Source: Phallusia mammillata
Lineage: Eukaryota > Chordata > Ascidiacea > Phlebobranchia > Ascidiidae
Reading direction: 5' to 3'
NCBI GenBank assembly: GCA_003260075.1
Contig: QLIY01000437.1
Location: 39,639 to 103,638, forward strand
Length of the DNA: 64,000 nt
Below are positions 52,001 through 61,280 of the stretch, one piece after another. The position numbers were made by a program, and so were the translations under genes. Numbering within the stretch: position 1 is the first letter of the stretch; every line of letters begins with the position of its first letter. The notes beneath the pieces are model-generated. The model was not told where the DNA came from and did no database searches. It saw nothing but the letters and a program-made list of their open reading frames with translations.

Positions 52001-52868
52001 TCAAAAATTATGACTCAAATGATGCCAAGGGTGGGGTCAAAACTGAATCAAGTCGTTTTCTTCCGCCCGGCCCAAAACCGAAACAGGATCAAATGCCCAG
52101 CCTGGACAGTAGAAGGGAAGTAACACTGGAATGCGCGTTTTGTGTAAAACTTACCATCTCGTGTCTGCACGAATGCAAGTCGCCTTAGGAACAAATAATC
52201 ATTGGAGAAAACTTCGGACGCGTCCAGTTTCTGCACGACCGCTTGAACAACCTCAGAACCTGCAGAGCACAAACATCGCCGGGGCATTAGGGATTTGTTG
52301 GCAATAAAAACGTGCACTGTTATACGATGAATATGCAAATCTGTCCAGGGTCAACTGGATGACACTTTGTGACCTCGTCTAGTCGTGTTAAAGCAAACAG
52401 GGATCCAATTTTGCCATTGTAATTAGAAAATTTTGGATTTAAAACATTTCACTTCATGGAAGATACAGTGCCTTGGTGGCATGTTCACTTTGGGTAGATT
52501 AACATTGAAATTAGTAAAACCCTGGCAAAAAAATTCCATTTGATACAATCTTAATGTATATTACAATACCAAATTAATCATTGTTAAATTTTATCCAAAA
52601 AAAAAATGTAGCGTTTTTATCAAACAACCATGGTTAATGCATTAGAACCTTGTTTCAAATCATCGCTAATTCAATTTTGATTCAATATTTTATTTGCCAC
52701 GCTATGAAGTTAATATAGTTGCACAACTAAATTCACTACTTTTTCGTATTTGTTTATAATCCTACCTTTCGCTGTTGGCCACAAGGTGTAATCAATCGGT
52801 CCAGTAAAATAATATTCGGCATTTGCACAAGTTGCCAGTACGATCAGCAAAAATGAAATGATCTTCAT
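46041..52868 (-). CDS. Secreted VWA-pentraxin mosaic protein (839 aa)
   Basis: Seventeen exons: 52766-52868, 52155-52259, 51214-51317, 50700-50967, 50258-50373, 49833-49945, 49086-49243, 48763-48898, 48606-48691, 48405-48535, 48137-48344, 47882-47935, 47550-47822, 47364-47493, 47048-47163, 46686-46890 and 46041-46254. All phases agree. A signal peptide (MKIISFLLIVLATCANA) is followed by an unfamiliar module (about 35-193; RRLAFVQTRDG, YGGIWGVDEETF, KPIYSGLAARLFL) that may be lysozyme/transglycosylase-like. The VWA domain (about 195-395) has a complete MIDAS: D207-G-S-G-S, T277/T278 and D314. Residues 397-510 are an unassigned beta-rich region. A Thr-rich, probably O-glycosylated linker (PTTTTQTTTT repeats) precedes a pentraxin domain (about 620-839). 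That domain keeps both disulfide Cys (ICVWIRS, VCVSWEG) and the calcium-site LGAEQD. The usual signature His is Phe (FVCVSWEG). It is likely a secreted recognition or immune-type lectin; the role is inferred. Confidence 0.85.
47550..47822 (-). repeat. Thr-rich coding repeat (mucin-like linker)
   Basis: This exon encodes blocks of TTTTP and TTTTQ, with the DNA repeating ACTACAAC-type units. It links the VWA half to the pentraxin. Such tracts are heavily O-glycosylated and vary in length between alleles. The opposite strand gives a spurious Val-rich ORF. Confidence 0.8.
50990..51195. mobile_element. CAGAGTTG-family MITE copy, intron 3 of the VWA-pentraxin gene
   Basis: GTAAACGG near 50999, GGCCCGAACCC and AGTTGGTGAAAATGCGGCAAAAAT match, reversed, the element at 19005-19204. 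GCCCGAATCAACAC also occurs in similar form in the complete copy. Ends are eroded and no target duplication is seen. Confidence 0.45.
51865..52105. mobile_element. CAGAGTTG-family MITE copy, intron 2 of the VWA-pentraxin gene
   Basis: AAACGGGCCTAAAAT near 51866 is identical to the left-terminal region of the complete copy (59799 onward). The right part (CGGCCCAAAACCGAAACAGG) is GC-rich and similar in style. Boundaries are approximate. Confidence 0.45.
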
Positions 52869-55800
52869 TCCTGATTGCAGCTGATTTTGTCACCACAATA
52901 CCACGAAAATAAACTCCTTAACCGCTGTAAAAAAAAACTATGCTATTACCTCTAAACGTTAATAAAATGTAAGGCCTGCGTTTTGCAGAAATCACAATTG
53001 AACCTGTCGCTTACAATATGTATATACGTGGTCTAACTAAAGAATGGCGAAAGGAAGAATTCTCGGTCATCAGTACCTGTGTCTCTTTCCCGTGCCGATG
53101 AAGACTGAACGGTTTATTCTTGGTGTTGCTGCATTTTGTAGAAAATTGCTCCCGTTTCGTAATGGCCACGGACGAAAGGTCACGAGCGCTACACGACTAT
53201 CTCCTGGCAGTAAATACATGTGCACGTGCGACCCGAACACTGAGCGTCTCGTGTAAGATCAGCAGGGAACAATGGCGAAGTGGCGTTATCGCCGAGTTGG
53301 TTTATTTCCACTGTTAACCGAAGTATCTTATCTAAAGAATGCATCAGCTTTAAATTCGCAACTGTGTTTTCATTGGGCGCAACGTTTTGTTGAAAAACCT
53401 GTTGGTTTTAAGCTATGGCTAAGGTGCATAGAAATAAACATGAGCGCTGTGTAAAGATTTTTGATCACTTAATAACGCTTTTGGGATTTCTATGTTTAAT
53501 GTCATTTTGTGACGTGCTTGGCAATCAGGCTGGTCACGTTTAACAACTTTATCACATCGTGTAAACATCGGCTCGCGGCTATGTACCAGAAGGGGCAAGG
53601 TTGATCTAAATAACTTATCCAGGCTGTATATTTTGTCGAACCACAAAATCTAAATTGCGTTGCGGATTCTACACTTAATAGCAACGCCGTGTATGGATTC
53701 AAATAGGTGGTGTTTGTCTCCCTTCCGCATAGATTTTAATTGGTTTAGATAACAGGACATATCTTACCTGGGATCAAAGTAGGTCGTTGTGTGTATAAGC
53801 AGCGCGGGTCGGGATCGGCCACACCGAGCTGGTTGCCGTGGGTACGAATGCACGACGACGTCATAGGTTACATACGTGCTGTCTGGAAGTGATTCACTAA
53901 TTATTAACAGAAGTTGATAAAAGTTGTCTTATTATGTAGCATATTTTGTTTCGTTTGTTTAACTATCTCAAATTGGAAAACAAAACTATAAGCTAAGCGT
54001 ATTACAATGCAAACACGTTCGTTTGTTGCTTAATTGTAAAACTGGAAACAAATAACCCTATTGACAACTTTTATGGTGATGGATGTTAAAAGTTAAAACA
54101 GTCCTACAGACAATAACTGTTTTTCATACTTTTTTCAAGTACGCAACTGGCTGTGTTACTAATATCGAAAAAAGATAACCAAGCACACTAATTATTATGT
54201 TTATTATTGTTATGCAAAATAACTCGTAATCTTTTATCTCAGAACAGTAAATTTAGTAGAGCAAAATCGGATTACTGTGAATATATTTGCAACAGCTGAT
54301 TGGTTATTGTAAAGTTCACGAGACGTTTAAATAGGTAATTTTTTGAAGCGATTGAAAAGCAATTAAACTAATGGTGGAAACAACATTCGTGGTTCCTTTA
54401 AACTCCACAAAAATGGTTGCACCGACACAACGTGCTATTTTTGTCCCCTTTCAAAGGTTAAATTAATGAATGCAAATGATTCCAAACTCTCAGTTCGCTA
54501 GTTACAAATAAATTCTTGGTCGTATTTTTAACCAGCGTAAAGCTTGTTATGATCTTCTTGGTTTATTGTTGTACTCATTTTGCTGGTATTGATTTAGCGC
54601 TTATCTTTTACAATCGGTTTTTCCTTGGGGTTTTTAGGCATTTATTATGCAATTTATGTAAAATATACATTTTAATCGAATTATGTCCGAATTAGGTGAA
54701 GATCTGGGTTAACCGATTCGGTTTAACCGAGTCTTGATGTATTGTGCTTTGCTGTTTAAGTAAAGTGTTGTGAAGTTATCTCAAAATAGTTTTGTCCAAC
54801 TTTGAAAGGAATATACACAAAACTTTTGAAGCACAAAACATAACGACAATTGATCTGTTTCGCCTAAAAAATAACAACAACAACAACCCAAGCATTTATA
54901 CAGTTGCAAAATGTATTTTTCGGACTCTCGCCTCAAGACCCATAAATTCTGTATGGTAGAAAAAGATAGGTAATATATGTATACATAAAGGCGCGTTAAG
55001 TATCGAGCGCAAATGCTGGTAAATTAGGGGACAATGCAGGAACACATCCAGCGCCAGTCGTAGGTAGTATCAAAAATAGATCTTAACCTTGCACAAAACA
55101 ACTTTACGTAAAATCGTTCCAACCAGTTTGCACCGGTTACGTTAGGGTTGGTGTTACAAAAGATAAACATGAAAATACGTTGATTAAGTAAGTACGGGAG
55201 GGGCAGTCGGCCGGTACAATAAACGATTGAAGAAGATTTTGCTTGCAATTTGAATAAGAAGAAAAAACACATATATCTGCACCAAGGGCAATAGCTTCCT
55301 TGAGCTAATAGTTATGACCAAAAATTTATCGAGCTTTCATCAGCAAGCCGAAAAATTTTACGTTTCTCGTGAGAAAAATCACTTGATGCCAGTTCACGAT
55401 CAAGACCGATTACAGCCTTGGCATTCAGTAACAAATGTAGCCACGCCGCTAGCAGCGCCTTTATCGTTAACAGAAAGATGGGAACAAAACAACACATAGA
55501 AAAAAAGGAACGAGACAGAAAATAAAGGAAATGGGCAAGAACAATGTTGAACGCTGTACAGAACGAGCACGTACAAAAAACAAAATCGACAAACAGCGCA
55601 GGACACATACATAAGGAACGTATAGTACGAACTGAAAAAAAATGCTTTACGAGCAATAAATAGTGAAAAATACTGAACTGGATGGGAGCAACAACGAGAA
55701 CTATAGGCGCGAGAAAAGCCAAGTACGTGGCCAGGTCAGGTTTTTATAATTCAGTCGTTTTTTTATGAATGAACTTTGACGGTATCGCGTGTGTACGTTA

Positions 55801-56147
55801 AATAGCGGTGTGACAAATTTTTAGTTTGAAGTGGGGAAATGCAAATAAATGGGCTTGCGCCGTGTCAATTTTGTTGCGCAGTGCAGTTCTGCGAAGGCAA
55901 ACAGGATGGGCTTCGCGCGATATGATTGCGTAAACAGCAGACGCTGATGTCATGAGGTACCAAGTTGCACTCCGCGCTTTGTGTATAGCATGAAGAATGG
56001 CAAAACGTAAATGAAAATTAACTTTCAGCTCAGCAGACAGTGGTTATGCGCGGCACCTAGGAAGTTAACAAGGTGGCACAGTTGAGATTGCACTTGAATG
56101 TATATTGTCTCTGTGGGCTCAAAAAACGATGAAGCACACTCGATGTA
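52869..56147. other. Intergenic spacer
   Basis: No supported gene. The left part is the promoter region of the VWA-pentraxin gene. A 136-codon minus-strand ORF (55312-55722) is hydrophobic only because the strand is T-rich; it has no partner exon or recognisable family. A GACGTCAT half-palindrome near 53860 is a possible CRE. Confidence 0.5.
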
Positions 56148-59100
56148 TCACGTATTATCGACCGCTTGGAGCGCGGATGAGTTTCTAAGGCGCCGCCGCA
56201 AGAGGCGCAGCAGCAACTTCGGCCGTTTTAACCGACGCCACTGATGCTCAAGTCGCGTTGAGCTCAATACATTATCCGGTTGTTGCGACTTAAAGATGTC
56301 CTCCGATTCCAAAGCCTGATGGATCGACCGACTTACGCGTCGCCCGGCTTTATCTCTGGTTTTCTTTTGCTTTCTTTTCGATTTCTTTTTCTTTTTGGAG
56401 CGACACTTTCGCCTGTTTTGTTTTCTGCACTTCTTCGTTTTGCAACGCTTGCGATCTCGTCTTCTTTTTCTACATTTTCTCTTCTTTTTCTTGCCTTTCT
56501 TCGGCTTCGAGCCTTTTGATCGAGGCTTGCTTGCTGTTGGCTTGGTTTGACTTGTTGATGTTGAAGTCGTGGCCAACGCAGTCATATCTATTAAAGAACA
56601 CTAATTTTAGTTTAACGTTACAACTCCTGTCTAAGGTTGAGCTATGAAAAGCAACTAAGTTCTTCAAACATTCAACTTGAGATATTATCTGTAGTCCTCC
56701 TGCTTTGATATAATTAAAACGTCTTTAAAGAGTTAATCATAGTACACCTGGCCGTTACATGAAATCATGCCGGTGTCCCAAGCATTCCCTTGTCACGTTT
56801 ATGTTATTGTTTACACTTCAGACGATTTTGTCGCGATTGCCGAAAGAAAGGAAATACATACAAGTTCTTACCTTTTGTAGTGCTAACATTAACGTGAGCT
56901 GTAGTTGTAGTTTGACTTGGGGATGAAACTTCAGCGCTAGTTGTTGAAGGTGGAAGGGCTTCCGTGGGCAATGCGTTGGAGCTGACTTCATCTATTGGGG
57001 ACTCGGTCAGAAGGAGACCACTTCTGGCTTCGCGTACTAGAAAATGTGTCCGCTTGTTGGTGTCGTTGCGAAAGCGTCGTCGAGTGGGCTTTCCGTTTCG
57101 CAGTGAAATGAATGACTCGTGATCAATGGACATGTAGGCATCGTGAGAACTGGCTTTGTACACATGCCGAAAGTTCGTGTTGTTGTCGTTGTCGTTTTCC
57201 TGTAGCAACAGGTGGCACCATGTGAATAAAGTCCGGGCACTTGTCATAATTGAAGCAGTGCTAACTGCGGTGCAACACTGTGCCGATTGTTTGCGTAATC
57301 GTATATGAGCATATGGTGCACAAACACTTACCGCGCCATATAGGCTTCCATCGTTGCGCATCGCCAGGTATCGACCAGTCTTTTTCCCGCGAATCTTCAC
57401 CCGCAAGTTCAGTCCCAATCGGAGGATGTTCACCACACCTGCGAACGAAGCGATGGCCCAGGTCACAACAATGACATTCAATATTGCAGTAACACAGGAC
57501 GAGGCGATTTTTCCCAAGCTTGCACAAACTGCCTTTTGTGGCTGCCTACGTCATGTCACCTGATCCCCTCGCCGCTTGGTTAAACTGTAAATGTAGCGGG
57601 GCGGGAGACAAACGCAAGGTCTATGTCAATTTTCATCAGCACAGCTACCAAGCCTAGTTAACAGGTGGTCGGTACGGCGTTTGATGAAAGAGCGGTGGCT
57701 GTTTCGTGTGGGCACAATTTCGTCGCCTAGTGTTTTGTATAGCCACAGTACGTACTGTTGTGGTGCAATGAACCACGGCAGTCGCGTTACCGCCGCCATG
57801 AGAAAGTATGTCCGCACAAGAGGCCCCGGAAACTCAAATCGAACATCAACGCCTTTAGCTCTGTTGTTTACAAGCGGGCGTGCGTGTGGCACAGTGGCCA
57901 ACAAAGTACCGCCAGTTTAAACTTTCCAACGCAGAAACATAAGCAAGGCTAAATCATGATTTCCGCGTTGGCAACGCAACCTTTTGCCGGGTTTATTTTT
58001 AGAAGGGGGCGCTCGAAAATTGGCAGATATGTGTCGCCAAGTCTCGAAGCGATAGACCATCGGCCGGAAAAGAAAGGAAATGTAATAATGTCGTGCACAG
58101 ATGAAACGAAGCACAAATCGAATTAATTTTCCCCGGATGACGGGTCATCAGTTTGCGATTTTAGGCGTGGCGAGACACATCGCGCGCTTGAAGAGCAATA
58201 TCACGCCTAAACATGAGAGCGGCTGGCTTCAAACAACGCATTTTTGCACGGTTTCGTAGTCAACAACCCTTCTTTGACGAGTCCCGAACAAAACACGCTC
58301 GTAACACCCATGGATTGGGCGATAGGGTGATCCCAGGCCAACGCGCACAAACTGCGTCATAACGTTACGGGGCGCGGCATGCTCGGTACAGAAGTTTATA
58401 ATTATGTATCAATAGACGGGGTACTTCAACTGAGCTCTCCAATGCACTAGACAAAGCGCCAAGTACCCCCTGTCATTAGCGTTTTATTAGCTTGAAGTGG
58501 TGCAAAGACAGGTGACTGGGTCCTCAAGCGCCATTGGCGAGCCGAACGAAAGCCTGCTGGGAACGTGAGAATAGCTTTTATGGAATTATGTCCCGACATC
58601 TCTATAACTCGCTACAATAACTCGCTGTTTGTGTGACTAATTCTCTGGAATCCAACGGCGTACTTGAACGAAAGCTGCTCATTGGTTCACTGGGTAAACG
58701 GCTTGGGTGCTTCGAAATTGTACGTTGTGTTCAATTTAAATAATTATAGTGCTTGATTCAAGATTTGAAAAGTGTGCGAAAGAATTTATTTCACAGATGT
58801 TGTCCAGCAATTCGCCAGACAGCGTCTCAAGGACTATCCCGCCCCACAAAAAGCAATGATCTATTTTAACCCCACGATTACACAATCCATCAGACGATTT
58901 CAACGTAATTACGCCCCTATTTCTATAGCGGACGTTCATTCACACGTCGTCGGGCTACTTTTCTTGTCACCCACGGGCCCCAAGTGGTGTGTAAATTGAG
59001 ACTTCCGTATTAGAAGTGGGAAAAATCGGACGACTTTAATTGGCAACACCTGTGACTGTCACTCCCACCTTTACGAAACTCAGTATAAATAGGACTCAGG

Positions 59101-61280
59101 AAAACACGCGTTGGTGGTGTTTGTCAACGTGCCACCTACCATTTGACCTTATAAGGGAACCTCAATCCTAAGTCGCCCAGTCAACCACTAATTAAAAAAC
59201 CATAGACTTCACGTCTTGCCATATAAATTGCACCTGATTGTCAAATGTCATGCGAATTCTTAGTATTAAAACCATTAAACTTTGCACATCTCACACGCCT
59301 GTTTATTTTTAAGCCATTAACCAATGTGTAACGGCCTAATTTTGAACCGAATGCGCACCATAGGGCCTCGAAGTCTTGAAAACATACGATATATTTTCTG
59401 TAGCCGTGCGAGCATTCTTACAAAAGTCAACAAAGGACGGCTGTTTGCGAAAAAATCTACCCTGTACAACTTCGCGGATTTACTAAAAGTCAACTTTGCG
59501 TATTAGTCAGCGGGAAAAACAGAAACATAACTTACTATGACAAAGCAAAATTTGGGTTCGGCGTGTTTGCCATCTTTTCAAGAAACTGTCCATAATATCC
59601 ATTTATTACACCGTGGGAATCAAACGTCGGTTCGGTAATGATTAACAAATACTGCGCTTAGGCGTTTGTCGAAATCCCACGACATTGTTTAGCTACCGGG
59701 TAACAGTTAGTTGATATTTCAGGTATTGGTGTATTTAATGCTTGGTTCAATCATTGGATCAAGCGCGAGAACAAGTACTGTTAACACCAGAGTTGTAAAC
59801 GGGCCTAAAATGACACCCGAACCCGAAAGTACAAGTCCGAAACCAGGCCCAAACACGAAGAAGCCCATTTAGGCCCGAAAATTTGATTAACAGGCCTACA
59901 CTTGAAGTCTCAGAAAAGACCAAGACAACAAACACAATTTGGTCTCGAACAAGGCGTTTAAGGGCTGTTTGACATTAGGTCAGGTCCAGCCCACTGGCTA
60001 TTTAGCTAGTAATTTTGTTTTTAAACTGACACACAGGGTAAAGTCAGAGCCGAATCAACCCTTTTTTAAGCCCGAACGCGGCCAGAACCCGAACCCGGTC
60101 CGACTCACAACTCTGGTTAACATATACTTAACATTGCAACTGTGTACTTACAATAAGCATCAATAACCGTGTCCTCGACAAATTCCACTCGTCCGTCGGG
60201 CAGCATTCGCAGTGTTAATCCACTGTTGTGATAAATGGTGTGTATGTTTTCCCGCAAGTGTCCACCCTTGACACTTGTAGGAGGAAGGACTCCTGCGGAA
60301 CCGCCTGGCAACGAGAAAATAGGCGACTGAGGTGGCAATGGCTGGAGGTGTGATTGTTGCATGCGACCCTGGTTCTGGCTCGGTGTTGCAGTTGTTGGAA
60401 AAGCGTTCAAAAGTTCGTAAAGTGATGTATGTTTTTTTCGTTGTGGTGCGCCGCGTTTTACGTGGTGGTTGTGCCGATCAAGTCCAAGGTGGGACGCTAA
60501 ACGCCTGGTTTGGCCACGACGTGCCTCCGACAGGATCCTCTTTGCGGCGGCCACGCTGATGTTATGCTTGGGATCAATCTGCCTCAACAGGCTTAGAAAC
60601 ATCACTAACACCGGGTCACTTTCATTTCGGATCATGTCGCGAACCGGCATAGATGAAGTTTCATGTGTCACACCCTCGACATGGGAATCTGTTTGAGCAT
60701 AATCCAAGTTCTCAAACGCTTTGATATCGGAACGCAATGACGACGTTTCGAGTTGGGCCTTCTCTGTCGATGATGAGGCGGATCCCGCGGGAATTGACGT
60801 AGGCGGTTGTTGCCGGTTGGCCGCCGGGTGAGTTAAAACCGAATCATGTTCCAAATTCATGTTTGTCGCAGGCTCATGGGAAGTGCTTTTGTTCTTTCCG
60901 CTGTCTTTTCCATCAGTGCCCAGCAACATTACACCCGTCATGGTCGAAACAGTCGCCGGTCGCACTGTGTTATCCACGTCTGACCAGCGTTTTCCGAACG
61001 ACTGAAGACTTCTCGTGCTTCGTTCATGCGCTTCCAACTGCCTATGTAAGTCCGCCAGGGCGTTAGGTAACATTTGGAAAACTTCTTGCTGGCGCAGAGC
61101 ACGGGGAAAGTAGCGACGTGGGTGAAACTTTGCGCGTGCGAAATTTCGGTGATCGATTGTGTGTCGTAACAACTCGTTCTCATCACGTGATCCCCGATTC
61201 GCTGCAACGAATCCGGATCCTATGAAAGCTAAAAACAGCAGCAAGTATCCTTTTGCAGTAACCAGCGTTATGTTAAGCAT
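56148..61280 (-). CDS. Fibroblast growth factor family ligand, oversized (667 aa)
   Basis: Four exons: 60152-61280, 57332-57438, 56872-57199 and 56148-56587 (stop). All phases agree. I chose ATG 61280 because it gives a signal peptide (MLNITLVTAKGYLLLFLAFI); an upstream in-frame ATG (61352) would bury it. The pro-region (about 30-340) is Ser/Arg/Gln-rich, with possible basic processing sites. The FGF core (about 350-465) runs across three exons: LTLRMLPDGRVEF; LRVKIRGKKTGRYLAMRNDG with SLYGA; then FRHVYKASSHDAYMSI and NGKPTRRRF..THFLVR. Intron positions (before the beta-strand of VKIRG and after LYGA) match FGF genes. The conserved Cys before the F-R-E position is Thr here. A Ser/Thr linker and an extremely basic tail (KKGKKKKRKCRKRRRDRK and more, 532-590) suggest strong heparan-sulfate binding. 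It could be one of the divergent tunicate FGFs; I cannot place the subfamily. Confidence 0.85.
57439..60151. other. FGF intron 1, 2.7 kb
   Basis: No extra exon is needed by the phases of exons 1 and 2. The intron holds a complete MITE (59788-60115), only 36 bases from the exon 1 donor, and a 24-bp word (58797-58820) that recurs upstream of the gene. ORFs at 57626-57920 on both strands overlap each other and have no recognisable domain. Confidence 0.5.
59788..60115. mobile_element. Complete CAGAGTTG hAT-like MITE, 328 bp
   Basis: The ends CAGAGTTGTAAACGGGCC and CCGACTCACAACTCTG form inverted repeats. Flanks GTTAACAC (59780-59787) and GTTAACAT (60116-60123) match at 7 of 8 bases, as an 8-bp hAT target duplication. 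The interior is rich in GCCCGAACCCG words. It is non-coding and is the reference copy for the diverged relatives at 19005, 34960, 50990 and 51865. Confidence 0.75.

Noticed and set aside
55312..55722. 136-codon hydrophobic minus-strand ORF
   Set aside because: Hydrophobicity follows from the T-rich strand; no splice partners, family match or regulatory context. A small membrane protein cannot be fully excluded.
57241..57331. FGF exon 3 starting at the AG before TGCCCGGAC (about 57240)
   Set aside because: From phase 0 this reads out of the FGF frame and reaches a stop. The acceptor CTACAG at 57200 keeps frame and gives the full core.
57626..57920. Overlapping ORFs on both strands in FGF intron 1
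   Set aside because: No domain, no splice support, and both strands are equally open, which suggests composition rather than coding.
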